DNA of 64,000 nucleotides from Brumimicrobium sp964585545 (GCA_964585545.1 CAZPDT010000001.1:179552-243551), one strand, 5' to 3'; counted from the first letter of the stretch, positions 24,887 through 35,573 are shown. Numbers and translations: made by a program. Notes: a model not told the origin generated them from the letters alone.

Positions 24887-25720
24887 ATGAAAAATACCTC
24901 TCCTATTGGTTTCTTTGATTCGGGGTATGGTGGATTAACCGTACTTAAGGAAGTGCAAGAACTTTTGCCAGAATACGATTATTTGTACTTGGGCGATAAT
25001 TCACGAGCGCCTTATGGAACAAAGTCTGCCGAAATGGTATATCAACACACTTGGGAATCTGTTCGCTACCTTTTCGCTCAGGGATGTGATTTGGTTATAT
25101 TGGCTTGCAATACAGCGTCTGCTAAAGCTCTACGTCGAATTCAGCAAACCCATTTAAAAGATTATCAAGGAAAAAGAGTCCTTGGGGTGATTCGTCCAAG
25201 CGCAGAAGTAGTGGGTGATTTTAGTCAGACCAATGAAATCATCGTTTTAGGGACAGAAGGCACTATATCTTCAAATACTTATATTAATGAATTTGAAATT
25301 TTTAGTCCACAAACAACAGTGCATCAATATGCCTGTCCATTATGGGTGTCTTTAATTGAGAGCGGGAGACATGCCTCGAAGGAAGGAAAAGCTTTAATAA
25401 AAAAAGACCTTGATGCAATTCAAAAATCATTTCCTAATGCAGACGTGATGTTGTTAGGGTGTACTCATTATCCAATAATAAAGCACTTTATAGAAAAGGA
25501 GCAGTTCAGTGCTATAAAAGTTGTTAGCCAGGGCGAAATTTTAGCCGAATCACTTGCGGCCTATCTTCAAAGGCATTCCTGGATGAATGATAAGTTAACA
25601 TCCAATGGAGAGCGGATATACTTAACAACTGGAGATGCAAAGAAATTTAAAGAACATGCATCAAAAATACTTGGACTTGTTGTCAAAGCAAAACATGTAA
25701 ATATTCAAAAATGGCTTTAA
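24887..25720 (+). CDS. murI: Glutamate racemase
   Basis: Converts L- to D-glutamate for peptidoglycan; 277 residues. The two catalytic cysteines are visible in ACNTAS (about residue 72) and LGCTHYP (about residue 187), and the N-terminus begins with the signature GFFDSGYGGLTVL. The start at 24887 is preferred over an in-frame start 15 bases upstream because it directly precedes the conserved PIGFFDSG and leaves the terminator intact. The stop overlaps the next gene by 10 bases. Confidence 0.95.
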   Translation: MKNTSPIGFFDSGYGGLTVLKEVQELLPEYDYLYLGDNSRAPYGTKSAEMVYQHTWESVRYLFAQGCDLVILACNTASAKALRRIQQTHLKDYQGKRVLGVIRPSAEVVGDFSQTNEIIVLGTEGTISSNTYINEFEIFSPQTTVHQYACPLWVSLIESGRHASKEGKALIKKDLDAIQKSFPNADVMLLGCTHYPIIKHFIEKEQFSAIKVVSQGEILAESLAAYLQRHSWMNDKLTSNGERIYLTTGDAKKFKEHASKILGLVVKAKHVNIQKWL

Positions 25721-26229
25721 TTAAAGAATGTAGAGGCAATACCCCAAATATACCAGAGAACTGTTGGATGGCAGAAAATGCGACAATTGTTGGGGATGTT
25801 CAATTTGGACAAAACTGCTCAGTGTGGTTTTCAGCTGTCATTCGTGGCGATGTGAACCGTATTGTTATTGGGGATAATTGCAATATACAAGATGGCGCAG
25901 TACTGCATTGTACTTATGAAAGAACAAATACTACAATTGGGAACAATGTTTCTATTGGTCACAACGCTATTGTCCATGGCTGCAATATCGAAAATAATGT
26001 GCTTGTTGGCATGGGCGCAATTATTATGGATGGAGTACATGTTCAATCAAATGTGTTGATTGCTGCAGGGACTGTTGTTTTAGAAAATGAAGTTTTAGAA
26101 AGCAATTGCATTTATGCAGGTGTGCCCGCAAAAAAAGTAAAACAATTGTCAAAAGATAAATTTGAGTCAGAAGTTAAGCGGATAGCAAACAATTATATTT
26201 TATATTCTAGCTGGTTCACAGACGATTAG
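25711..26229 (+). CDS. Gamma carbonic anhydrase-family hexapeptide protein
   Basis: A 172-residue protein of left-handed beta-helix fold, made of hexapeptide repeats (IVGDVQFGQNCSVWFSAVIRGD, IGNNVSIGHNAIVHGC). His residues expected for metal binding are present (HCTYE, IGHNAIVHG), in the manner of the Yrdc/PaaY group. It may be a carbonic anhydrase or an acyl-related enzyme; the family is often annotated without proof. It overlaps murI by 10 bases and is likely cotranscribed with it. Confidence 0.85.
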   Translation: MALIKECRGNTPNIPENCWMAENATIVGDVQFGQNCSVWFSAVIRGDVNRIVIGDNCNIQDGAVLHCTYERTNTTIGNNVSIGHNAIVHGCNIENNVLVGMGAIIMDGVHVQSNVLIAAGTVVLENEVLESNCIYAGVPAKKVKQLSKDKFESEVKRIANNYILYSSWFTDD

Positions 26230-26433
26230 GGATAGACTTGTATATTTTCATCTATCTTAATATGCCAACTCTCTTTTTTAATTTATTGCATAAGTTATCT
26301 TTGTTGATAGGAAGAAGTTGTTAAAAAGGAGAAATTAGTTGTTCTTTTTTTATGATTGTTAAATTATCTTAATGAATTTTTTCTATATTTACGATTTTTG
26401 AATAAATAAGTAAGAATAAACAAATTGAAACTT

Positions 26434-29400
26434 ATGGTAAGAAAGCTCTACTTTTTATTTCTAAGCATATCATTGTCAGTAGGTACAGTATTTGCTCAGT
26501 CAGGTGCAGGATCAATTAAAGGATCTGTTATTGATGGAAGCTCTGGTGAGCCAATTCCTTTTGTTAAAGTAATTTTATTCCAAGGTGGAATCCAAAAAGG
26601 AGGAACGGATACGGATTTTGACGGAAAATTTGGCTTCCCTTCTGTTACGGCAGGGTCATATACTGTTGAGTTCCGTTCGCAGGAATATCAAAAAACAAGA
26701 ATTGAAAATATTTCAGTTTCATCTGATCAAATTACATTCCTGGATGGTACAAAATTGGAAAAACCAGATGATGTAAAAGAATTAGAAGAGGTGAAAATTA
26801 TTGCCTATAAAGTACCATTGATTAATAAAAATGGTGAGCAAGGTGGAACGGTTACACGAGAAGATATTGAAAAGCTTCCAATACGTGATGCTGCAGGTCT
26901 TGCTGAAACTGTTGGTGGTGTAAATAAAACGGCTTCTGGAGAATTGAGTGTTAGAGGTGCCAGAGGTGGTGCGTCTTATTTCTATATTGATGGGATTAAA
27001 GTAAGAGGATCATCAAACCTTCCAAAGGCTGCGCTTGAAGAAGTTCAGGTATTAACAGGTGGTATCCCTGCAAATTATGGAGATGCTACAGGAGGAATTA
27101 TTTCGATTACAACTCGAGGGCCTTCTAGTAAATTCTTTGGAAGTATTGAAGGAGTAACTTCTGGCTTCTACTTTAAAGGAAGTGACCCTATAGGGTACGA
27201 CGGAAAGGTTTATGGTCTTGATCAATTTGGATACAACCTTGTCGAAGGGATGGTTTCAGGTCCAATTTTAATGAAAAAAGATTCTACAGGTAAAAAAACA
27301 GAGCCACTACTAGGATTCCTTTTGTCTGTTTCATTTAATGATCGTGTTGATCCACGTCCTTCAGCGTATGGTTCATGGAGGATAAAGAAAGATGTAAGAC
27401 AGGAGTTAATAGACAACCCATTGCGACCTTCTGCTGATGGCCAGGGTAATTTTAACAACTCAAATTTCTTACATGAAGACGATTTTGAAAAAACTAAATT
27501 TAGAATGAATGCCCGAAGAACAACTGTTTCTGGGTCGGGAAAAATTGACGTGAATACAGGGCCAACAGTTAACTTGAGCTTTGGTGGTTCTATGAATTAC
27601 AATACCGGGAAAAGATACAGTTATGCAAATTCTTTATTTAATTTTGATAATTTTGGTAATAACTCAGAACTTTCATGGAGAGCTTATGCTCGATTTAGAC
27701 AAAGCTTTAGAAACAATAGAGAAGGGTCAAGTTCTAAAGTGAGAAGTTTCTATTATAACTTAATGGTTGATTTCTCTCAAACCAAACAAAAGTTTTACGA
27801 CCCCAATCACGAATACAATATTTTTGATTATGGTCATGTTGGATACTTCGAAACACATATTCGACCAACTTATGCTTTTAATAAAACTGGAGACAGTTTG
27901 CTCCAAAACGGATTCAAAGATTATCGTGTTGATTTCACACCTTCAGACTTAAATCCAACCTTTGCTTCAATTACATCTCAGTATTTTGAAATGAATGAGG
28001 GGAATCCTGTTGGAAATTACGAGAACCTAACACAAATTAATAAAAATGGAGGATTAAGAAACGGAGACCGACCTTCAAGTGTTTATGGAATTTGGGGAAG
28101 TATCGGAACACCTTATGAGCAGTTCTTTAAAGCGACAACAGAGCAGTTGAGATTGACAGGTTCTGCGTCTATTGTAGTTGGCGGACACAACATTTCTTTA
28201 GGTGTTGAGTATGAACAACGCTGGGATCGCGGTTGGGGTGCTGGAAACTTCTTTACCAATGTTGGAAATGGACCTGTTGGGATTTGGGAAATAGCAAGAC
28301 TTTACATGAATAATCATATTTCTGAATTGGATAAAAGTTCTCCTCACTATGATTATGTAGGAACTTATCCACGGGTAACTTATGACAGACTCAATACTGG
28401 ATATGCAGCCAATGGAGGAAATGGAGCCTATGGAGGTGCAGCAGAAAATGATGAGCAATACTTTTTTGATTATAATGTGAGAACAGAGTTGGGACTTGAT
28501 CCTGCAGGTTCTGATTGGGTAGATATAGATATGTATGATCCAAGTATGTTTTCTCTAGATATGTTTTCACCAGACGAATTGTTTAACTCAGGTAGAAGTT
28601 ATATCTCTTATTATGGATATGATCAGAGTGGAAACAGAGTTAAAGGAACAACAGATATTGATAAGTACTTCAATGAGTTTGATGAAAATGGCAACTATAA
28701 AAGATTTATTGGTGCTTTCCAACCTACTTATATTGCAGGATATATTATGGATAAATTCTCGTTTGATGACATTATTTTTAATGTAGGTGTTCGTGTTGAC
28801 GTGTTTGATGCCAATCAGCCTGTTTTGAAAGATGAGTATTTGTTCTATAATGCACGTTCCGTTACAGAGGCGAGAAGCTTAAAAAGTCAAGATCCTAATA
28901 CATACAGTTGGGTAGATATTCCTTCTAGTATGGGTGATGACTATGTAGTTTATGTTAACGATGTCAATAATCCATCACAAATTAATGGATTTAGAAATGG
29001 TGCCACTTGGTATGATGCAAACGGAACAGAAACACAAGATCCAAAAACATTAAATGGACCAGGAGGAATAGCGCCTTGGTTGTTGAAACCCGACCAAACT
29101 TCACCTTCTTCGGACGCCTTTGAGGATTATAAGGTAGCGATTAATGTTATGCCTCGTATTGCTTTCTCTTTTCCAATATCTGACGAAGCAAGTTTCTTCG
29201 CAAACTATGACATTTTAACGAGAAGACCAGGCTCCAATCTGCGTTTTAATCCATTGGATTATCAATTTATCTCAACGCGTGGAGGAAGTAATGTAATTAA
29301 CAACTCCAATCTGAAACCAGAGAAGACAGTCAATTATTCTTTTGGTTTCCAACAAGTACTGTCGCGTACATCTTCTATGAAAGTTACCGCTTTTTATCGT

Positions 29401-30204
29401 GAAATGAGAGACCAGGTTCAGGTGCGAAATATTTTCTCAGCTTACCCTGCAACATATAAAACTTATGGTAATCGTGACTTCGGTACAGTGAAAGGATTAA
29501 CTGTTGAATATGATTTAAGAAGAACAGGAAATGTTAGGGTAACAGCAAACTATACATTACAGTTTGCAGAAGGAACCGGATCTAGTGCAAATTCTTCATT
29601 GTCTTTTGTACAGTCTGACCAACCTGACTTGCGTACAATCTATCCTTTTGATTACGATAGACGACACTCTTTCTCCTTTACAATTGATTACCGTTATGGA
29701 TCTGGTAAGGACTACAACGGACCCGTAATAAAAGGAGTTAACATCCTTGAAAATATGGGAATTAATATTGTAACTTTAATTAATTCAGGAACACCGTATT
29801 CTCAACAAAAGAACATTACTGCAGCAGCAATTAATTCAGGCTCGCCTAAATTGACAGGGGTTTTAAATGGCTCTCGAAAGCCATGGACATATAATCTTGA
29901 TTTTCAGATCGATAGGTCTTGGGATTTAACGTTCGGAAAAGAGAATGAAAAGAAAAAACACGCTTTCTTGACGGTTTATCTAAGAATTACCAACCTTTTA
30001 AATCAATTTAACGTTATTGATGTATACAGAGCCACTGGAGTTGCAGATGACGACGGTTACTTGGCAGCAGCAGAGTGGCAAAGCACAATTCAAAGTAAAT
30101 TGGATGAGCAATCATATAGAGATTTGTACAGCATGTATATGGTTAATCCCTACAATGTAAGCTCACCACGAACAATTAGATTGGGCGTTAAGTTTGATTT
30201 TTAA
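26434..30204 (+). CDS. Large TonB-dependent receptor with carboxypeptidase-like domain
   Basis: A 1256-residue outer-membrane receptor. Signal peptide MVRKLYFLFLSISLSVGTVFAQ, then a carboxypeptidase-regulatory-like domain (GSIKGSVIDGSSGEPIPF), a plug (GGVNKTASGELSVRGARGGASYFYIDG, followed by VQVLTGGIPANYGDATGGIISITT), and a long barrel ending IRLGVKFDF. The frame is open a little upstream from a TTG, but ATG at 26434 gives the best signal peptide. It is the first gene of a three-gene set with a T9SS-type cargo and a PorV/PorQ-family protein. Confidence 0.85.
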   Translation: MVRKLYFLFLSISLSVGTVFAQSGAGSIKGSVIDGSSGEPIPFVKVILFQGGIQKGGTDTDFDGKFGFPSVTAGSYTVEFRSQEYQKTRIENISVSSDQITFLDGTKLEKPDDVKELEEVKIIAYKVPLINKNGEQGGTVTREDIEKLPIRDAAGLAETVGGVNKTASGELSVRGARGGASYFYIDGIKVRGSSNLPKAALEEVQVLTGGIPANYGDATGGIISITTRGPSSKFFGSIEGVTSGFYFKGSDPIGYDGKVYGLDQFGYNLVEGMVSGPILMKKDSTGKKTEPLLGFLLSVSFNDRVDPRPSAYGSWRIKKDVRQELIDNPLRPSADGQGNFNNSNFLHEDDFEKTKFRMNARRTTVSGSGKIDVNTGPTVNLSFGGSMNYNTGKRYSYANSLFNFDNFGNNSELSWRAYARFRQSFRNNREGSSSKVRSFYYNLMVDFSQTKQKFYDPNHEYNIFDYGHVGYFETHIRPTYAFNKTGDSLLQNGFKDYRVDFTPSDLNPTFASITSQYFEMNEGNPVGNYENLTQINKNGGLRNGDRPSSVYGIWGSIGTPYEQFFKATTEQLRLTGSASIVVGGHNISLGVEYEQRWDRGWGAGNFFTNVGNGPVGIWEIARLYMNNHISELDKSSPHYDYVGTYPRVTYDRLNTGYAANGGNGAYGGAAENDEQYFFDYNVRTELGLDPAGSDWVDIDMYDPSMFSLDMFSPDELFNSGRSYISYYGYDQSGNRVKGTTDIDKYFNEFDENGNYKRFIGAFQPTYIAGYIMDKFSFDDIIFNVGVRVDVFDANQPVLKDEYLFYNARSVTEARSLKSQDPNTYSWVDIPSSMGDDYVVYVNDVNNPSQINGFRNGATWYDANGTETQDPKTLNGPGGIAPWLLKPDQTSPSSDAFEDYKVAINVMPRIAFSFPISDEASFFANYDILTRRPGSNLRFNPLDYQFISTRGGSNVINNSNLKPEKTVNYSFGFQQVLSRTSSMKVTAFYREMRDQVQVRNIFSAYPATYKTYGNRDFGTVKGLTVEYDLRRTGNVRVTANYTLQFAEGTGSSANSSLSFVQSDQPDLRTIYPFDYDRRHSFSFTIDYRYGSGKDYNGPVIKGVNILENMGINIVTLINSGTPYSQQKNITAAAINSGSPKLTGVLNGSRKPWTYNLDFQIDRSWDLTFGKENEKKKHAFLTVYLRITNLLNQFNVIDVYRATGVADDDGYLAAAEWQSTIQSKLDEQSYRDLYSMYMVNPYNVSSPRTIRLGVKFDF

Positions 30205-30227
30205 AGAATTTTTAAATTAGTTATATT

Positions 30228-33200
30228 ATGAGAGTTTATTTAATAATACTGGTATTAATAGGCATCGGCTTTAATTCAAATGCAATAAAACCACCTGCAT
30301 CATATACAGATGGTAAGGCGACAAAGCCGATACAAAACAGTAGTAATGATTATGCAAAGGCCAATTGTCCGCCTTCAGAAAGTCGTCTTTTTATGGAGTT
30401 CAATGATATTAAAGCTCTAATCGAAACAGGAGGGTCTTTGTGGCAGAACAGACAAATCAATGCGGCTTCGTACGAAGTGCCTATTGGTAGTGGTAACCAT
30501 GTGCTTTATTCAGGCTCTATCTGGATGGGAGGTGTCGATGTAAACAATCAAATTAAATTGGCGGCAGTTTTGTTCAGGTCGAACGGAGATGATTTTTGGG
30601 CTGGTCCTTTATCAGTTGCAGTTGGAACAGGAGATTATGATCCTTCTCAACCTGTAGGCGATGATGCAGTAAGAGATTTTGGAGCAGCAACTGTAGATCC
30701 AGATGTTTGTATTGAATACGATAAGTTTTTTACAATATCTAAAGCAGAAGTAATTAATTATACTTTGGCTTTTGAGTGCGACCAGGATCCTAACTGTACA
30801 GATGATTTTCCTGTATCCAACCAAACCATCCAACGGATTAACAATTGGCCAGCACATGGGGATGTATCAAGAGGGCAAGACTTTTACTTAGCTCCATTTT
30901 ATGATTATCCTTCTCAAGGAGGGTCTGGGGATGGTATATATGATCCTTCTCAGGGAGACACACCTTGGTTTGATGATATTCTTGGACGCGATGACGTGAA
31001 GTGTGGGTATGATCGACGGGTTACTTTATTTGGTGATGAGACAAACTGGTGGGTCTTTAATGACAAAGGAAATATTCACACTGAAACAGGTGCAGATCCA
31101 ATAGGTATGGAAATACATGCACAAGCCTTTTCTTTTGCTACTAACGACGAGGTAAACCAGATGACTTTCTACAACTATGAAATGATTAACCGAAGTACCC
31201 AAACTTTAGAAGATACTTATTTTACACAGTATGCCGATCCTGATGTTGGTTTTTCAGAAGATGATTACGTGGGATGTGATGTTTCTCGTGGTTTGGCCTA
31301 TGCATATAATGGAAAAAATTTTGATGATGGTCAAGGTGGTCAACCTGGTTATGGAAACAATCCTCCAGCTGTTGGAATTGACTTTTTTGAAGGCCCTTAC
31401 CAAGACGCTGATGGAATTGACAATCCTGGGCCACACAAAGTAAAGCAAGCCGATAGTTCTTATATTTGGGTTACACCAACGGTACAAGATGCTATAGACA
31501 GTAATGGTATTGTTTATTCAGGAATAGGACTTGGCTATTCGGATGGTATTATTGACAATGAACGCTTCGGTATGCGCAGATTCAATACTTTCTATAGAGG
31601 AGACATTGCACCAAGCCCTGCAATGATTGATCCAAGTAGTCCGGGCGAATTTTATAACTACATGAATGGGATATGGTTAGACAACTCTAAGGTTGTGTAT
31701 GGCGGAACAGGTCACCAGTCAAGTACAGGAGCAACTAATGTAGAAGCCTATTATTCTTTCCCAGCTGATTCCGATCCTTTACATTGGGGTACTGAAGGTG
31801 TAGATATGGGCTTTGATTGGTCAGAGACAAATATTGATGGAAGTAATACTGCTAATACACCGTCAGATCGTCGTATGCTACAAACTGCAGGACCATTTAC
31901 TTTGACACCTGGAGCAGTAAATAACCTCACTGTTGGAGTAGTATTTGGACAAGCCTTTACTGGTGATGCTACAGAGTCTATCAATGTACTGCTCAAAAAT
32001 GATACTAAAGCACAGGCTTTGTTTGATAACTGTTTTGAGATAATGGATCCACCACAAGCACCAGTTTTGAGTATTGTAGAATTGGAGAATGAATTGGTTT
32101 TATTGTTGGACAATCCATACGGTAATAATATGAATGAGGAATATGCTGTAGAAGACAACATCAATATTCAAGACCCATTAGATGGTTCAACAATTGATAA
32201 ATACTATCGCTTTGAGGGTTATCAAATCTTTCAAATGAAAGATAAGACAGCAAAAGTAAGTGATATTTTTGGTGAAAATTCAAAAGATAAAGCAAGATTA
32301 GTTGCACAGTGTGACATAAAGAATGGAGTTCCCAATCAGCTTGTTAATTTTGAGTTTGATGAGGCATTAGGTTATTCTGTCCCCAAGGAAATGGTAAAAG
32401 GCGAAAACCGTGGTATCCGCCATTCTTTTAAGATTACGACGGATGCTTTTGATAACAACAACACGCTTGTTAATCACAAAACCTATTATTATATCGCTAT
32501 TGCTTATGCATTTAATGAATTTAAACCGTATAAGCCCGACGATGCCAACTTCTTGGATGGTCAAAAACATCCTTATATTAGTTCACGTTTGGCCGCAGAT
32601 GGTAGTGCAATTAAAGCAATAGCTGGTATACCTCATTCTCCACAGCCGAGTTTTAATGGTACGATTACCCAATTGCCTTATGGATCTTCTCCAGAGATTA
32701 CAACTTTAGATGGTAGAGGAAATGGAAATCGAGCGGTAGAATTAACCTCTCAAACAGAAGAGTTTATTGTAAAGCATGGTTCTATTGACACACCAACGTA
32801 TCAAAAGGGTAGAGGACCAATAAATGTTAAAGTTATTGACCCTTTGAATTTAAACGGAGGATACTATAGACTAACTTTTGATAATTTTTCAAAGATTGAT
32901 ACTGCAAGTTGGACACTCAAACGGTATTCAAAAAAAGGAGGCGAGTTATTGGGTACCATTACATCCGATAGAACAATTGATAATAATAATGAGCAGTTGA
33001 TTCCTGATTGGGGAATTTCTGTCGCTATTTACCTAGATAGATACCCCTGTAGTAATCCAGTATCTACAACATGTGCTGAAAGAGATAAATTAGCACTTCC
33101 AATTGAAGAGCGCTTAACTTTCTCAGATAGTTCTAAACGTTGGTTGTCAGGTGTATCCGATTTAAGTTCTTACGATCCTAGAAACTGGATTATGTCTGGA

Positions 33201-34454
33201 AGTTTTGTGCCAACCTCTGCACAAATAAACCCAGATTTAGGCCTTTACAATCCTGGTTGTTATAAGGACTTTGTGGAAGGCGACCCCAATAAGGATTTTT
33301 CAAATATTCTTGATGGTACGCTAACATTAGGTCAATTGACCAGAAGAAGTGAATGTGGATTAATGCCAATAGGCACACCTTCTTCAATTGGTGTTAACTC
33401 AACTATATTTGCCTCAATGCAAAAGCTTGACATGCCATCTGTGTTCCAAACAAGTATAGATATTGTGTACACAAGTGATAAGTCAAAATGGACGCGCTGT
33501 CCTGTTATTGAATTAGGGAATGATCCTAATCTAAACATTAATAATGGAAAACCTGGATTGTTGCGCAAGAGCCCTTCTATTGATAAGAATGGAAACCAAC
33601 CAGGTGATAGTGGGTATAAAGCTTCTGAAGCTAATCCAAATGGAACAACACCTACAGGTATGGGCTGGTTCCCAGGATATGCTATTGATGTAGAAACAGG
33701 ACGTCGATTAAATATGGCTTACGGTGAAAATTCATTCCTTATTGGTGAAAATGGAGGAGACATGAAATGGAACCCTACGTCTAATGTTATTGGTAAATCG
33801 CAGAATTTTGTCTTAGGTGGCCAGCATGTTGTTTATGTATTTGGACGTCCTGAAGGAGATATGCCAGCCTACGATGAAGGACAATTTATCTATACGAATC
33901 TAGATGCTGAAAATGCCGCAGGTTATAAGAAAGTATATAAAGAGCTTTCTTGGGTATATTACCCGCTACTGTTAGACAATAGAAAGTTGTTGAGCACTGA
34001 CGCAAGAATGAGCATTCGAATCAATCAAGAGTATAAAGAATATACAATGACAGGTGCGTATAATGGAGCGCCAACTTATGAATGGTCAATGGATGATTTC
34101 AGAACGATTAAGAACAATGAGGAAGCACTTGCCGATGCATTGGATATGATTAACGTTGTTCCGAATCCATATTATGCTTATTCTGAATATGAAACAGGAC
34201 GATTGGATTCACGTGTTAAAATCACCAATCTACCAGACAAGTGTAAGATACGAATTTACAATACCTCTGGGAAGTTGATTAGAGCATTCGATAAAGACAG
34301 TCCGATTACATCAGTGGATTGGGACTTGAAAAATGGAGAAAACATCCCTATTGCTAGTGGAATTTACCTTATCCATGTTCACGTCGAAGGGATTGGTGAC
34401 AGAGTAGTCAAATTCTTTGGTGGAATGCGTCAAATAGATTTAGAAAACTTATAA
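30228..34454 (+). CDS. Very large secreted protein with T9SS-like C-terminal domain
   Basis: A 1408-residue exported protein (signal MRVYLIILVLIGIGFNSNA). Most of the length has no domain I recognise: Gly/Asp/Tyr-rich segments, many NN and DG pairs, suggestive of a beta-rich surface protein with calcium-type loops. The last about 90 residues hold VVPNPYYAYSEYETG and KIRIYNTSGKLIRAF and end in RVVKFFGGMRQ, a variant of the type A sorting tail. It starts 23 bases after the receptor stop and is followed by a PorV/PorQ gene after 25 bases, a probable operon. Function of the bulk is unknown. Confidence 0.75.
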   Translation: MRVYLIILVLIGIGFNSNAIKPPASYTDGKATKPIQNSSNDYAKANCPPSESRLFMEFNDIKALIETGGSLWQNRQINAASYEVPIGSGNHVLYSGSIWMGGVDVNNQIKLAAVLFRSNGDDFWAGPLSVAVGTGDYDPSQPVGDDAVRDFGAATVDPDVCIEYDKFFTISKAEVINYTLAFECDQDPNCTDDFPVSNQTIQRINNWPAHGDVSRGQDFYLAPFYDYPSQGGSGDGIYDPSQGDTPWFDDILGRDDVKCGYDRRVTLFGDETNWWVFNDKGNIHTETGADPIGMEIHAQAFSFATNDEVNQMTFYNYEMINRSTQTLEDTYFTQYADPDVGFSEDDYVGCDVSRGLAYAYNGKNFDDGQGGQPGYGNNPPAVGIDFFEGPYQDADGIDNPGPHKVKQADSSYIWVTPTVQDAIDSNGIVYSGIGLGYSDGIIDNERFGMRRFNTFYRGDIAPSPAMIDPSSPGEFYNYMNGIWLDNSKVVYGGTGHQSSTGATNVEAYYSFPADSDPLHWGTEGVDMGFDWSETNIDGSNTANTPSDRRMLQTAGPFTLTPGAVNNLTVGVVFGQAFTGDATESINVLLKNDTKAQALFDNCFEIMDPPQAPVLSIVELENELVLLLDNPYGNNMNEEYAVEDNINIQDPLDGSTIDKYYRFEGYQIFQMKDKTAKVSDIFGENSKDKARLVAQCDIKNGVPNQLVNFEFDEALGYSVPKEMVKGENRGIRHSFKITTDAFDNNNTLVNHKTYYYIAIAYAFNEFKPYKPDDANFLDGQKHPYISSRLAADGSAIKAIAGIPHSPQPSFNGTITQLPYGSSPEITTLDGRGNGNRAVELTSQTEEFIVKHGSIDTPTYQKGRGPINVKVIDPLNLNGGYYRLTFDNFSKIDTASWTLKRYSKKGGELLGTITSDRTIDNNNEQLIPDWGISVAIYLDRYPCSNPVSTTCAERDKLALPIEERLTFSDSSKRWLSGVSDLSSYDPRNWIMSGSFVPTSAQINPDLGLYNPGCYKDFVEGDPNKDFSNILDGTLTLGQLTRRSECGLMPIGTPSSIGVNSTIFASMQKLDMPSVFQTSIDIVYTSDKSKWTRCPVIELGNDPNLNINNGKPGLLRKSPSIDKNGNQPGDSGYKASEANPNGTTPTGMGWFPGYAIDVETGRRLNMAYGENSFLIGENGGDMKWNPTSNVIGKSQNFVLGGQHVVYVFGRPEGDMPAYDEGQFIYTNLDAENAAGYKKVYKELSWVYYPLLLDNRKLLSTDARMSIRINQEYKEYTMTGAYNGAPTYEWSMDDFRTIKNNEEALADALDMINVVPNPYYAYSEYETGRLDSRVKITNLPDKCKIRIYNTSGKLIRAFDKDSPITSVDWDLKNGENIPIASGIYLIHVHVEGIGDRVVKFFGGMRQIDLENL

Positions 34455-34479
34455 TTAGAGACACTAAACTTTGAAAACA

Positions 34480-35544
34480 ATGAATATAGTTAATAAGATT
34501 ATTAAAAGTTCAATGCTCCTTGGAGCAGTAATGATGAGTTTTTCTTCCTTTGCTGGGAATGAAGACCGTATCGGTGCGGCAGGTGCAAGTGAATTATTGA
34601 TCAATCCTTGGGCACGTGCTTCAGCATTTGGTTCGGCTGGAGTTGCCTCGAGCGAAGGTATTGAAGCTCAATTTATGAATGTTGCAGGATTGGCTTTTAC
34701 GGATAAAACGCAAATTAAGTTTAATTATACCAATTGGTTAGGAAGTGCTGGTATTTCATTGAATTCTGCTGGAATTGCACAGCGTGTAGGAGATCAATCT
34801 GTGATTGCTTTATCGCTCCAAGCGTTTGGATTTGGTGATATCGATATTACGACTGTGGACTTGCCTGAAGGAGGAATCGGTCAATTCTCTCCACGACTTA
34901 ATGTTATAAACGTTGCTTATGCACGTTCTTTCTCCAACTCTATTTATGCAGGACTTAATGTTAAAGTGATATCAGAAAACATCGCAGATATGAGGGCTGC
35001 AGGTGTTGCTTTTGATGCCGGTGTTCGTTATATTACTGGTAAACAAGACAACATTAAATTTGGAATTACTTTAAAGAATGTTGGAACTCCTATGACATAC
35101 TCAGGAGATGGGCTATCCAAAGAGATTGAATATAAATCAACTGATAAAAATGCAACATTAGAGCAAAGAGTCTCTAGTTTTGAAATGCCTACGCTGTTGG
35201 CTATCGGTTTTGCTTATGACTTTATCTTCAATGAAAACAATAAGTTGACTGCAGCAGCAGCTTTTCATGCCAATTCTTTTACACATGACCAGTTTAATGT
35301 TGGATTGGACTATGGTATGGCTTTTAAAGGAGCAGCCATTAACCTACGGGTTGGTTTTGTAGGTGAAAAAGAAATTTTTGATGAAACAAAATCTACAACT
35401 AGTCTTACTGGACTGACAGCAGGTCTTTCTGTTGATGCTCTGTTAGGCGAGAAAAAGATGCCTTTAGGCTTCGAATATGGGATGCGTTTATCAAACCCTT
35501 TTGGAATTATTCATACTTTTGGTGTTGCCTTGAGTTTGAAATAA
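34480..35544 (+). CDS. PorV/PorQ-family outer-membrane protein
   Basis: A 354-residue outer-membrane barrel of the FadL-like PorV/PorQ type: signal peptide, then AGASELLINPWARASAFGSAGVASSEGIEAQFMNVAGLAF, the characteristic N-terminal segment. PorV escorts T9SS cargo by binding the C-terminal signal. ATG at 34480 is chosen over a TTG three codons upstream. It lies 25 bases after the giant cargo gene, so this may be a partner dedicated to that cargo rather than the general PorV; that is inference. A terminator follows. Confidence 0.8.
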   Translation: MNIVNKIIKSSMLLGAVMMSFSSFAGNEDRIGAAGASELLINPWARASAFGSAGVASSEGIEAQFMNVAGLAFTDKTQIKFNYTNWLGSAGISLNSAGIAQRVGDQSVIALSLQAFGFGDIDITTVDLPEGGIGQFSPRLNVINVAYARSFSNSIYAGLNVKVISENIADMRAAGVAFDAGVRYITGKQDNIKFGITLKNVGTPMTYSGDGLSKEIEYKSTDKNATLEQRVSSFEMPTLLAIGFAYDFIFNENNKLTAAAAFHANSFTHDQFNVGLDYGMAFKGAAINLRVGFVGEKEIFDETKSTTSLTGLTAGLSVDALLGEKKMPLGFEYGMRLSNPFGIIHTFGVALSLK

Positions 35545-35573
35545 ACCGAATTTTACATAACTTTGTTATAGCT

